Source: Paraspadella gotoi
Lineage: Eukaryota > Chaetognatha
Assembly (NCBI GenBank): GCA_051294375.1
Contig: CM119265.1
Coordinates: 20,556,221-20,620,220 of the forward strand
Direction of reading: 5' to 3'
Length of the DNA: 64,000 bases
This document shows positions 47,961 to 58,773 of this stretch, in pieces. The notes beneath the pieces were generated by a model. That model searched no databases, was not told the origin of the DNA, and was given only the letters and a program-made list of their open reading frames with translations. Position 1 is the stretch's first letter. Each line of letters opens with the position of its first letter. A program made the translations under genes and the position numbers.

Positions 47961-48105
47961 GGCGTCCGCTTCGACCCAGACATGCCGCAGACGCTTCGCC
48001 TCGAGTTCGCGAAGAGCAACACTAAGGTGGCCAAACCGAAGCAGCAATCGCCGCAACCCGCCTCCACCCATCCCACCTTCTTGCACCCGCTCGGAGTCGC
48101 AGCCA
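47961..48105 (+). CDS. cpo/mec-8-like: RRM1 exon 4 and start of linker
   Basis: The 145-nt exon follows ATCCTACAG and ends at A|GTAAGT in phase 1. It begins [20 protein letters not shown], which is beta-4 of RRM1 and the strongly conserved family signature ([20 protein letters not shown]). The rest is basic and then Pro/Ser/His-rich, ending LHPLGVAA, the start of the disordered linker. The signature makes the family assignment secure. Confidence 0.95.
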
Positions 48106-48480
48106 GTAAGTTCAAACGATTTCTCTTTTTTTTGTCTCTCTCTCTTTGTTCCTTCGACCAATCCGGATCGCTGTTCGATCGACCAATCGCGAGACAGAAT
48201 CTATTGTAGAAGAGGGGGGGGCTTGGATCCGTTTGCGTTGTAGATTCACAAATTTTTTATTTCTTTTTTTTTTCAATTTTTTTTTTCTCTATTTTAAGTT
48301 TTTTTTTATTTTTCTTCTTTCACTAACACAAGATCTCATATGTTACAGTTTTAAACCTAATTAGATATAGCGTTAAAAAACCATGGCTGAGAATTTTTTT
48401 TTATATGAGAAATAGTTATATATATATATATAAATATATATTCTGACGCGGAGAAAAAACGTGTTGTTGTTGACAATCAG

Positions 48481-48537
48481 GCTTGGACTGGCCGACGCCG
48501 ATTCCCTTAACACAACCCGTTACGAACCTTCATCAAT
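48481..48537 (+). CDS. cpo/mec-8-like: Candidate symmetric cassette exon in linker
   Basis: A 57-nt segment follows GACAATCAG and is followed by T|GTAATG. Entering in phase 1 it reads S/C-LDWPTPIPLTQPVTNLHQ without a stop and leaves in phase 1. It therefore fits between the exons at 47961-48105 and 49567-50034 with no frame change. It is GC-richer than the intron on either side. The polypyrimidine tract is weak and the donor lacks the G at +5, as expected for an optional exon. I do not recognise this peptide in known family members. Confidence 0.42.
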
Positions 48538-49263
48538 GTAATGACGGTTAATTTGTTTTAGTTGAGTCTTTTACACTGAATTTTCACAGAACTTCACAGT
48601 TTTTCCCCTTTGTTTGGCGATTTAAACTCTTTATTTTTCAATTCCTCGTTTTGTTTTTTTTTTTGTCACGAAACTTTTTTTTTTTGTGATAAAATTCTAA
48701 GAAATAGGAATCAAAATAAAAAATAAAAAATAGATTGATAATAAAAAAAGGTTCCTCTTTTTTAGACGGTACAAATTTTCGTTTGAATGCTGTTTCTGTT
48801 AATTTTAGGACTTTTTTTTTATGTTAAGGCAGCATTTTTTTCTTATTTTGGCAATCTCAAGCAAAGCCTCAATTGATTGCACGACTAAAAACCGTAATTT
48901 TTTTTCAGAAATAAAAAAAAAACAACATTTTTTCATTTCCTCACCTTCACTTTCACTTAGCAAAATTTTACCCCTCTGTCACTAATATGTGATAAAGACT
49001 CTTTTTCTCTTTCTCATTTCTTCAAAAAATCTAAAAAAGCTTTAACTGTGAGAAGAGTTACTAAGCTGAACAACAGTAATTTGATTTTAGTTTTCTTAAA
49101 TCATAAATAACTTTCTCCAGCGTTTAACCTATATCAAAAAAAGCATTCGAATTACCTTAAGTATTATATTCATTTTATAATTTCACAGTTACAGTTTACC
49201 CGAGCATTGGCTGTTACAAAATTGCTTAGAATGCGCATTTTACGAAATTTTAACTGATTCTAA

Positions 49264-49268
<5 letters not shown>

Positions 49269-49310
<42 letters not shown>
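49269..49310 (+). repeat. (CT)n microsatellite in intron
   Basis: About 20 CT units upstream of exon 5. Confidence 0.95.
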
Positions 49311-49311
<1 letters not shown>

Positions 49312-49566
49312 AAGGTTAAGTTATTTATTCATTGTAATAACTACTTGCGCCGGTCGACTCACACAAACTTTTTTTCTTTTCCCTTTTTTCGTGTTTCCTT
49401 TTTTTCGTTATATTTTTTGCATAAAAAACAAAAACCAAAACTAAAACTCACACCAAACAAAACAAAAAAAAATTCGCGAATCCATAACTGGCGAAAAAAA
49501 ACGATTCCATGAAACACTAACTCACTCGCCGACTCACTTACCCAAATCACCCACTCACCCACCAAG

Positions 49567-50034
49567 GCCTGAACGCCGCGGCGCAGCACCAGCATCACCG
49601 TCACGTGATCGAGGCGGCGGCGGCGCAGAGCGGCGCTGCTCAATCGATCCTCGGATCGGCCGCCGCTGCCGCCGCCGCCAATCACCGCCCGCCGTTGTTC
49701 TTCGGTCAGTCGGACTCGAACGCCGCCGCCGCCGCGGCAGCGGCGGTCAGCGCCCTAATCAGAAACCACCAGCAACAACATCAGCAGCAGCAACAACAGC
49801 AGCAACAGCAAACGGGCGCCGCCGCTCACACGCCACTTTCGGGGTCGGCCATACACTCTCCCCACTCGCAAGGGATGACCGGGTCCGGGCACCCCCAGGG
49901 CAGCACCCCCGTCAGCATCGGGCACCCCCATCATCCACACCAGACTCACGCGCAGCAACAGCAACAACAGCAGCAGCCGCAGCACAGATCCCCCGTTTCG
50001 CCGTCCCCCATGAACTGTCATCAAGATGCTCATG
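49567..50034 (+). CDS. cpo/mec-8-like: Linker exon 5: Ala/Gln/His-rich disordered region
   Basis: The 468-nt GC-rich exon follows CCACCAAG. With the A left over from exon 4 it reads SLNAAAQHQHHRHVIEAAAA and continues with poly-Ala runs, LIRNHQQQ followed by long Gln runs, then Ser/Pro/His-rich sequence (HTPLSGSAIHSPHSQGMTG, HPHHPHQTHAQ) ending NCHQDAH. It leaves in phase 1 at CATG|GTAAAG. No folded domain is visible. Such low-complexity linkers are common in couch potato and in RNA-binding proteins that form condensates. The acceptor lacks a strong pyrimidine tract, so the exact start is slightly uncertain, but the phase match with exon 4 supports it. The Gln runs use mixed CAG/CAA codons. 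Confidence 0.85.
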
Positions 50035-51524
50035 GTAAAGAAAACCAAAAAAAAAAAGGAGTTGGTTTTTTTTTCATCGAATTTGTTTTTCGGTTTCGTA
50101 GTTCCTTTCTTCGTTGATTAATTAATTTTTATAAATTGTTGAATTATTATACCAAAACCGTGTACCCGAGTATAGGCGGGGAGGGGGTGGTGTCACTTTT
50201 TCGGTTTACCGTTCATATCATATTCGTATCGAAAACGATTTCCTTCCGTAAGTCGTGACTATTTAAGTATTTTTTAGCTCGTTTCCACTAACAATTTATA
50301 CGAGATAACGGTCATGGAACGATGAAAATCGTATTTAAAAACTCGTCTTTACTTACTACTTAGTAAATTATTTTCGTAATACTTAGTTAGTTTTTTTTCA
50401 TATTCGACATCGACTTTTATGTTCCGCGTCCATATCTCGACTCCAGAGTTTGTTTAAATATGTACCGTTTTACTCGAGGGGAAACATTACTCCCTTCCCG
50501 CCAAAACAACAACGATATTCAATAAATCACGCAATTATACTCACTTTTCAAAGAGAAAATTTGCATGCCTCTATCTCCCTCATTTTTTCTCTTTTACTTC
50601 GTGTCTTGACGTTTTTTTCTTTTTGTTTTTTCAGGTTGTGCGATTCCGTTGTTATTGTTCCATTGTTTTTTCTCTTTTCGAAACTCAACGAATCTCGAAA
50701 GGAAGAGGCAAAGTTGGTTTCGCTATCCCCCCCCAAAGAAATATCCTTAAATATAGTTCCTTTTAAATTATTGTCTTGATCCGTGTCGAATTAATTACCA
50801 TCGTCGTCGTGAACATATTTATCTATATAATGACAGAGGGGTTTTTATAATTCGCACCTCATCCATCACGAATCGCACTCGAACCTCACCTTTCGATGTT
50901 TTCCGCACTTCACTTTTTTGTCAACGATAATCATTCCTCATCCTGGCATAAATTCTTTTCGTTATGTCGTGTTCATATTCATTTCTTACCCGTATATACA
51001 CGCCGCAGAAGAAAGTAAGAAAGTAATTATCAAAGATCTTGTTGATACGAAAGGTAAATATTTTCTCAACCGATCTATTTTTTAGCAAAGCGGTCTACTT
51101 TTAATATTTTGCAAGATGCTCTTGACAAAACGTTTGATGTTTTAAGTTATTTTCAGCGGCGAATATATAAGGGTCACTGATACACCACGTAAAAACAAAA
51201 TTCACTTCACCTCTTATGAAAAAAATGAAAAACTGCACACGTAAACCAAAAACGGGAAATATGTTTTTCACGAAAATATTGAAAAAAAAAAGAATCGCCG
51301 TAAATTCTTTGAATCGAAAATCACTTATTGTTTTTTTTTTTTACTTTCTCTCTTGCCGTGTGTATCATAATTATTATCATCTTCATATTATCGTCCTGAT
51401 GTGTAAACTTAACAATTCTTCAAACAAAGAAATCAATATTTTTTTCCTTTTCCTTTTTTTCCCTATTTCCTCCCTTCCCCCTTCGTTCCCTCTTCCTTTC
51501 TCCTCCCCCCTACTCTCTCTCCAG
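50035..51524 (+). other. Intron between exon 5 and exon 6
   Basis: GTAAAG to CTCTCTCCAG, 1490 nt, AT-rich. No exon-like segment with matching phase was noticed in it. Confidence 0.8.
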
Positions 51525-51784
51525 ACGAACTCGGAGCGGCCGCCGCCTTCCTACAGCCCTCAGGGGGCACCCCCGATGGCCACAGCCATCCCCACTGGGC
51601 GCACGCCGCCGCGACGGGTCACCCCCACCCCGCCCTCGCCGCCGCCTACACGGAGCTGTCCCCGGCCGCGGCTGCCGCCGCCGCCGGCCTCGCCGCCGCG
51701 GGGGCTCAGCCAGCGGCGGCCGCGGCGATGCTGCATCCCGCGCTCCACGCAGCACAGGTACCCGTCTGGGTAAACTGGCAGTGA
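51525..51784 (+). CDS. cpo/mec-8-like: Exon 6: Ala-rich C-terminal exon with stop, internal donor at 51758
   Basis: After CTCTCTCCAG the G left by exon 5 plus AC gives D, and the frame reads DELGAAAAFLQPSGGTPDGH, then His/Ala-rich sequence with AAYTELSPAAAA, and ends MLHPALHAAQVPVWVNWQ before TGA (51782-51784). The reading frame is fixed by phase. A possible donor, CAG|GTACCC, lies after HPALHAAQ at 51757/51758 in phase 0. If it is used, the stop is skipped and the protein continues into exon 7. If it is ignored, the protein ends with an eight-residue tail, VPVWVNWQ. In vertebrate RBPMS the C-terminal variants also diverge close to a LHAQ motif (recalled). Other frames of this exon look like artefact ORFs. 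Confidence 0.78.
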
Positions 51785-53285
51785 CGGTGAGCGTTGGGTG
51801 GCGCCGCGCGCGCTCTCCCTCCGCCCGGATTTTTTTCTCGTTTTTAGGTTTCACTTTTTTTTTTCCTCTGANNNNNNNNNNACTTCGAATTTGCGGCGAG
51901 GCCCTTTTTGTTTGAAAACCGAAACGAAGCGAGTGTTGCTCTCTCTCACGGCTAAAGCGAAGAACAGTTTTTAAAATATCGCGCGCGCGGGATTTCGCCA
52001 TCTTGGAAAGTCGATTCCTCTCTTTCCGAAACTTGAGAGGGAGGAAGTCTTTTTTTTTAAATTTTTTTCGAACGAGGAGACAAAGTGGGAGATCGAAAGA
52101 GATGGAGAGAGAGTCAATGTCCATTCCTCCCTCGCGCCGGCGACGCCCTTTTGTTTCTCTCTCTTATTTCGGATTGTCCAGTGCCAACCTCGTTACGATC
52201 GAGATCAGATACGTGTGTATTATCTAACAGAAACGTGTGGTTTTAGTGAATGTTTTTACGATGCATATCATTTTGGTGGCTTGTTAAATTAGTGTCCTAA
52301 CAAGTCTTCTTATTAACTTGCTCATTGAAAAAACAAAAACAAAAATATCTACAAAAAACGCTAACGTATCGGTTTCCCACATTTAGATCTTTTTCATTTT
52401 TTTTTTTTTTTTGCATAAAAACGAAACAAAACAAAAAAAGATTCTAAATCGTTTATGAAGTCAATTTTCGTAATAGATTCCGAAAAAAAATCGGCGATTT
52501 TCCCGAATTTTTCTCAATCATTCCTGACAATCTTTATCTTTGATATATTGTTCATATTGCCACGTTACTTAAAGGTATTCGATTTTCAAAAGACGCAAAA
52601 AGATATTTTATAAAGTTATCTCCCAAAAAATGTAATCGTAAATAGATTGAAAAAATGTTTTTAACTTACATGCAAATTCGTTTTTGCGTCGATTGATCAA
52701 AATGGAGCCTCTTAACTTCGGTATCTCCGTACAATTTTTTTTCAATTAGCTGTGTAGAGACACCAAAAAGACCTGATCTCTTTTTTTTTAAGTTGTAAAT
52801 CTTATATTATTAAGAATAAATATAATGAACCGATTTTTTTTTCGTTGTATAGTTTTAGACGGCACGCGTGGAAAAGTTGACGTACCTTTGCATTCGGTAC
52901 TAATCAACCAGATCCTTATTACTAGAATAAGATCCTCATAGAAATAATAATGGTTTGGGAATGCATGCCAATTCCATATTTATATTGAATACCTTAAAAA
53001 TTTCGTTACCCTGAGGCTATTTAGCAGGTGACAGGAATCTTGCGCTTTTCAACTCTTGACGGTACTGAAAGGGTTTTTCTCAACTTTGATAATTTGATTA
53101 TATTTACAGTAATACAGTATTTCCTTTTTAATTGGACATTAGGGATTTTTCTTTGATATTTACGGTACTTGGTGAATGCTCCCAAGTAATAAAACTAGTA
53201 AGCGATAATCATACTTACATTGTTAAAAAAATCGCCTGCTTATTTTGTTTCTTTTTGGGTCTTGACATTGAATATTTAATTTTTT

Positions 53286-53288
<3 letters not shown>

Positions 53289-53339
<51 letters not shown>
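53289..53339 (+). repeat. (CT)n microsatellite in intron
   Basis: About 25 CT units. Confidence 0.95.
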
Positions 53340-53341
<2 letters not shown>

Positions 53342-55509
53342 ATTCTGATTTTTTGCCGCAAGAGTCAAAAACTGCGGTCATTTTTATTTTTATGTATGCT
53401 GCACTTGTTGTTCCAAGCATAGGCTGGAATGTTGACGTCGGTTAACAATAATCGAGCTTTATTCTTGTAAGATTAAAACCTATGCAAATGCGGAGAACAA
53501 AATCAGTCGAGTTATTTTAAAATTTAATAATAAACATTTAAAAATTTTATAATTTCATAAACTTTATCTCAAAATACGTCGGAAATTCCTACGGGCCACC
53601 GAAGGTTTTTTTTATTAGGTTCTTAATTTTTGATCCAAACTTATTACGATTTCATTTCTTATTTTGTAAAAAATTCAAGTGACTTAGTATTTTTTAGAAT
53701 TGTATTTGTACAGGCTACATTAATTATCGTGATTCTCCAATTTAAAGTTTAATAGTTGTCAAGTATTTCCAAAGATAAGATGGTAATTTATTAAAAAAAA
53801 ACCTTTTTTGGAGAACTACGAAAAAACCTTAAAAACATGACTGGGAGTAGTGGTGCTTATTTATTTCTGTTTATTTTCTTCCGTTTAAAAAAAAAGTGTT
53901 TTCGATTCCCACCAGAGCAGAGATATTGTAGTCAAATACTTGTTATTACTATCGAATTAATTGCTTACTTTGGAGAAAAAAAATCTTTACTGTCGTGAAA
54001 CCATTTTGCGTAAATTCCATGTATATCTCTTTGTGTGTTGGATTATTGAATTAAAAACCTAAAAATGTATAACTTAAAAAAAAAATAAGTTGTTCTTAGA
54101 CCCGTTGTTCGCGTTACATAATCGAGTCAGATCAGAGTGAATGAAAGAAGTGAATGATTTAACTAGAAGTGAATTCCTTAGCCAAGACTGATTCGTGTCT
54201 TTTCCATTTCCTTATCCCTTATCTCTCTCGGTGGCCAAATCCGCTCTCTTTATCAGCTTTACCAGGTAACCCTCTTCATTTTGATGTCAATGTGGAAACA
54301 AAAGAGAAAAAAAAAGAATCACGCAATTCACACAATTTGCTTCTTCACAGGAAATCACTCCGAGGATACACAGAAATTCACCAATTTTTTTTTTCCGTCC
54401 TTGACGCAGATTCGGTATTGAAACAGTCACAATGACCAATATTAAATTTACTTTTCCCTGAAAGAAAATATTTATACTCAATTAGCATCGAAAAATTTTG
54501 CAAGAAAAAAAAACATAAAAATCATTGTGGCCGTGTTTGTTCTATACCCACCAAAGTTGGCCCTTGTTTTTTGAGGGAGACAGCTACAACACAATCTTCA
54601 CATTACCTCACAAATAATGTAATCGTTCTTCATCTTAATCTTTAAGCAACTTTTACATGATTTACACCCTGCCCCTGCTCATAACCCTTCTCTTCTTTAT
54701 TCTCTCCCTCTTTCTCTCTTTCACTTTCTCTGCTTCTCTTTATATTCTTATGTTTTTCTTTTTTTTTCTCTTTCTTTCTCGCTGCTTTTCACCTATATTA
54801 AACAAAATTTAACATTAAACATTTTCCTTCCTCTTTTCACATCCTTTCATGTGGAACCGATAAATCTCACCGAATCATTAACCAACTTTGGGCAATTTTC
54901 TTTGCGATGCTTTCTTAAGTCTCTTTATGTTAAAATTAAACAAAGATTACTTTAACTAACAAGAATTTATTCATTTCACTATTACCCATTTTAATGAATA
55001 TAGTTTTTATCTAATATAAACACACTATTCAAATTATAAACGCAATGCTGTTGAAGGAGCTTATTATTCTTTTAACATACCACCATTAAATTTAGAATAT
55101 AAAATAAATACTATTGTTTATCCCTATAAATTAAGTATATTATTTCGCATAACAATAAATAAAAGAGATCGTGAGGAAACCTTTATGCCCTAATGAATTC
55201 TAAAGTTTGACCGTGTTCCATGAGTCCCTCACAGTGTTGAACCGAAAACCTTAAATGTTGGATGTCAAGGAATTAATGGTAGACATGGTCAGATGTCAGA
55301 TGACTGGATTAAAAATTATTTCTGTTCGAAAATTAACATTCAACTCTTTTAAAGTGATATATTTCGTCATAATTCATCTGATCACAATTAAGCTTTTAAT
55401 TCTGTTTCAATTCTTTTTACTCACTAAACAATAATAAGGAAGAGAAACAGAGAAAATTAATTGTAGACTGTATTTTTTCTTTTCTTGCAAAATATTTCAT
55501 GCGATTGAG

Positions 55510-55619
55510 ATTTCAACAGAGGCGTTTAATTTCGTCATTGAAAAAACAACTTAGCTCCANNNNNNNNNNATTTCAACAGAGGCGTTTTAATTTCGTCATT
55601 GAAAAACAACTTAGCTCCA
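55510..55619 (+). repeat. 50-bp direct repeat around a 10-N gap
   Basis: 55510-55559 and 55570-55619 are the same sequence (ATTTCAACAGAGGCGTTT ... CTTAGCTCCA) apart from homopolymer length, with exactly 10 N between. This is an unmerged contig overlap. Confidence 0.95.
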
Positions 55620-55872
55620 TAATCAAACGAAATTCGTAGTCAGTCATTGTAAGACAGAGTGTACTGTTTCCTTGTTAAGTTAGGGCCTAGTTCGACGCGG
55701 ACGCCTCTCGTGGATGTTTTGAGAACGTTCAATGTGCATTGTGCGTTGTGCACGGTGCAATCGATGTTATTCCTCTCCATTCTTGGATGCCCCTTCGTTT
55801 AAAAAAAAAAAATATATTAAAATTGTAATCGAACTGATAATAAGTTGACAAATGTTTTTTCTTTGCGGCCAG

Positions 55873-55964
55873 CGCGGCCAAAATCCCATTCAGGGAGTTG
55901 ATAAACTGGCATATCAACTCCAAAACACTCATCTTTATGTCCATCAGTGAGAAGGAAGCGATAG
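55873..55964 (+). other. Exon-like segment of unknown identity inside long intron
   Basis: Between CGGCCAG and G|GTAATG an open frame reads AAKIPFRELINWHINSKTLI then FMSISEKEAI. It has protein-like composition and is GC-richer than its AT-rich surroundings. Entry phase 2 and exit phase 1 do not fit insertion between exons 6 and 7 without a partner. It may be a transposon remnant or chance. Confidence 0.2.
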
Positions 55965-57280
55965 GTAATGAATGCTTACTATATTACTTTAACGGTCTCC
56001 TTACTAGTAACTATATCTATTTATCTATAGTGAAGCCGACCCTTTTTATTTTCCTTTTTGCCTCGAGTAGGGCGAACCGCCGACGACCTTGATCCTTCTG
56101 CTTTGGTTACTCAAAATATAACCAAAAAAAAATAACTTTGAAATACTATTTTCTCGAAAACACCAATTCGCTGGAATAAATACATAAGTTAATAAATATA
56201 ATTAGAAAATTGAATACACACTAAATTAATACTTGCATCTGTTTTAGCGATATAAATAAGATTATCCTTAAGTCTTAATTTTTGTATTTTGTATTCCGGT
56301 TGAACATTTCTAAATTGTTTGTGTTTAGTCTATTAAATTAGTTAATTTATTTAAAAAATCATTCTATTACTTCCTAAAAAATTCTGATTGAAGGGGAAAT
56401 TTCTCTTTTTAAAAAATTTGTATTGTCCAAACAAAGTTTTTTTTGTAATTTTAATAATAATAAAGATGATAAAGTTAATTTTTTACCAAATAAATGACTT
56501 AAACATAAGGATAAAGCGGCGATCGGTTTGAATCCTCTCACTAACTCTTCCTCTCACCCCCTAAGTCCACATCCTCAGTCCCTCACAGTTGCCTCTTCGT
56601 TCGACACTTTTCGTGAGAATTAATGGTAACGGTGATGAATAATTTACAGCTCAATAATTTAAAAAAAAAGTACCCTATTCATGCCGAGATTGTTTGATTC
56701 GCTGATATAATAAAACATTGCTTCCTATATTTTAGCATGTAAACTAAAATAGGTGCGAATTTAAAAAAAAAATAATCATTGGTGATTTTCGCATGTCAAC
56801 TCAATGTGATTCATTTCTCAATTGTTCAAAGTCAGGAAAACAAATGTTTTGATTAACATTTTTTACGGAATAGGGAAAAAGTCGTGGGTCTTTATGATTA
56901 CACAGTAGCCTCAACAGTCAACACGTAGTGGCTTTCCCGACCTCATTTTTAAAGAACTTATATTTACCTACAATAATTTTCTTATGTCGTAATCACAGTT
57001 TCGTCTGCTAAAACACCGTGCATGATGGATTGACAAATAGACTTGACTTGCTATGAATGACGACGACCCAGGGGTTCTTAAAAGGCTTTTGGCAACTGTT
57101 AAATATCATAATTTTTACAAAACTTGACCCATCGCAATCTCAAAAAGAAACACAAAAAGAAACAGAAAAAAAAACCAGAATCAACTGGATGTTTCACGCC
57201 GTTTTACTCAGCACTGGACAGCAAGGATCAAAACACGCCGAGCACACTTGACCAGTGACCAATTCAAAACGAGATATTTT

Positions 57281-57288
57281 CTCTCTCT

Positions 57289-57352
<64 letters not shown>

Positions 57353-57363
57353 GTCTCTCTCTC

Positions 57364-57395
<32 letters not shown>

Positions 57396-57396
57396 A
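57281..57396 (+). repeat. (CT)n microsatellite before exon 7
   Basis: CT array with a few GTCTCT interruptions, ending about 115 bp upstream of the exon 7 acceptor; it may extend the polypyrimidine environment. Confidence 0.95.
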
Positions 57397-57512
57397 TCTT
57401 TCCATCTACCTTTTTTAAAAGACCCAACCCCTCTCCACATCCAACCCGTCCTCCCCACATCTCAACCTCGCCACCTCCCCCCCCGGATCCATCCCCCCCT
57501 TCGACCCCGCAG

Positions 57513-58071
57513 GCTGCAATGGCACCTCACCACCTTCAGCACCTGCAAACGTCCGTAGCCGGAGGATACGCGACCCACCAGATGGCGACATCCCCAGGGA
57601 TCATGACTTCACCCCCGGTAACCATGGCGACCAATTCCGCTGCCCCGGCGACTTGTCCCCCCCCTCGAGTCAACCTCAAGGCACCTCCCCCCATCACCAC
57701 AACCACCACCCCGTCGGAAGCACGTCGGCGCACCAGGCACAGCAGCAGCAGCAGCATCAACAAGCGGCTGCGGCGGCGGCGGCCCAGGCGGCTCAAGCGG
57801 CCGTGGCTTTTCACGCCGCCGCCGCCGCCGCAGCTGCCGGAGGGTTTCCGGGGGCCGCCGCCGCCGCCGCCGCCACCCCAGGCGGCGGGGGCGGAGGTGG
57901 GTCGCTAGGGGCGGGGAATATTTTCACCACCACCCCGGGGTTTCCCACCGGTCCCACTACCAACACCGCCGCCCTGTACCTGAATCAACCCAACCCTCCG
58001 TGCACCACCCTGTTTGTGGCGAACCTTGGATCCACCGTGTCCGAGCAGGAAATCAAGGACGCGTTCGGATG
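57513..58071 (+). CDS. cpo/mec-8-like: Exon 7: low-complexity linker and RRM2 RNP2
   Basis: The exon follows CGACCCCGCAG and ends at GGATG|GTAAGG. Its 3' part encodes poly-Gln, poly-Ala and poly-Gly runs, then NQPNPPCTTLFVANLGSTVS and EQEIKDAFG: beta-1, RNP2 (LFVANL) and helix 1 of the second RRM. Its 5' part reads best in another frame: AAMAPHHLQHLQTSVAGGYA then THQMATSPGIMTSPPVTMAT, with the same His/Gln/Met/Thr composition as the linker. The frames meet at a run of eight C (57657-57664). With one more C, exon 6 spliced at 51757 (phase 0) would read straight into RRM2. As written, only a phase-1 entry (for example directly from exon 5) reaches RRM2, giving an Arg/Asp-rich, less convincing start (GCNGTSPPSAPANVRSRR). 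Confidence 0.82.
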
Positions 58072-58703
58072 GTAAGGACCGAGTCAGGGAATCTTTTTCA
58101 ATATTCAGCCTTACCTTTGAGGCGCTATTGAAAAAAAAAATTTAGACGGGGTTTTTAAAAAAAAATTAATTCTAAATTGAAAAAAAAAAAAAAAGTAATT
58201 TTGTATTTTGTTCAGGTTTTCGCCAGTTTTAAATGAATGTATGTAAAACTAAAACAAAACAAAAAAAGTCGTAATTAAGTAACAAAACGTATAATGGGTT
58301 AATTAGGATTAATTAGGATGATTGAATAATGAAGAGCTTTTTGTCTTCGTCCACGGGCCCAGAAACGTAGGAAAACTTCCCCCAGCAATGTGCCGTAATT
58401 AACTGCTTAAAATCGTTGGGCTTAAATCAAGTAGCACTGCAAAAAAAAAAAGGTGTTGGAGAATTGACAACACTGCACAGTGCTGGTGCAAAAAGATTAA
58501 CAAACCACAATTCACTCGTGAAATCGTTTTTTTCAAAATAAAACTAAGTTTTAATCTTTAAAACGCACTTAATTAAAAATTATCATAACTATTAAAAGTC
58601 GGTACCTTCACATTTTTTAGCTAAATTCATAAGATCATTGAGTTTAAAAATAGGAAAAAAGATAATTAACCCTTATCGCTTCTTTCTTTTTCAATCCCCA
58701 AAG
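58072..58703 (+). other. Intron between exons 7 and 8
   Basis: GTAAGG to CCCCAAAG, 632 nt, AT-rich, nothing else seen. Confidence 0.85.
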
Positions 58704-58773
58704 TTTTCCAGGATTTATCCGACTAAAAATGCATAACAAGAGCGGTTCTCCCGTCTGCTTTGTTGAATTCTCG
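58704..58773 (+). CDS. cpo/mec-8-like: RRM2 exon 8 (RNP1)
   Basis: The 70-nt exon lies between TCAATCCCCAAAG and TCG|GTGAGT. Its first base completes a Cys codon begun in exon 7, then it reads FPGFIRLKMHNKSGSPVCFV followed by EFS. This is beta-2, the short loop and beta-3 of the second RRM, with RNP1 SPVCFVEF. The FPGFxRLxMHNKxGSPVxFVE pattern matches the second RRM of MEC-8-type proteins. An AG a few bases further in (TTTTCCAG) is not used, because it would delete FPG and break the frame. Confidence 0.94.

Larger units (their letters stand above)
48106..49566 (+). other. Intron between exon 4 and exon 5
   Basis: GTAAGT to AAG, 1461 nt, AT-rich with long T runs, a short TA repeat near 48418-48440, a (CT)n tract at 49269-49310 and the candidate cassette exon at 48481-48537. 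Two CCAAT motifs (48158-48162, 48183-48187) sit near its 5' end. Confidence 0.8.
51785..57512 (+). other. Long intron between exon 6 and exon 7 (3' UTR of short form at its start)
   Basis: About 5.7 kb. If the stop at 51782 is used, the first part is 3' UTR; AATAAA-like hexamers occur further on, for example in AAGAATAAATATAATG near 52810. It holds 10-N gaps at 51872-51881 and 55560-55569, (CT)n arrays at 53289-53339 and 57281-57396, and an exon-like segment at 55873-55964. The rest is AT-rich with nothing recognisable. Confidence 0.7.

Noticed and set aside
49755-50048. 97-codon minus-strand frame rich in Leu
   Set aside because: Antisense shadow of the poly-Gln exon 5.
51216-51773. 185-codon + frame rich in Pro/Arg and a 204-codon minus frame
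   Set aside because: They are out-of-frame shadows of the Ala/His-rich exon 6, whose frame is fixed by splice phase and the HPALHAAQ sequence.
57057-57251. 64-codon + frame before the CT array
   Set aside because: No splice acceptor, AT-rich, Lys/Thr-rich without a signature.
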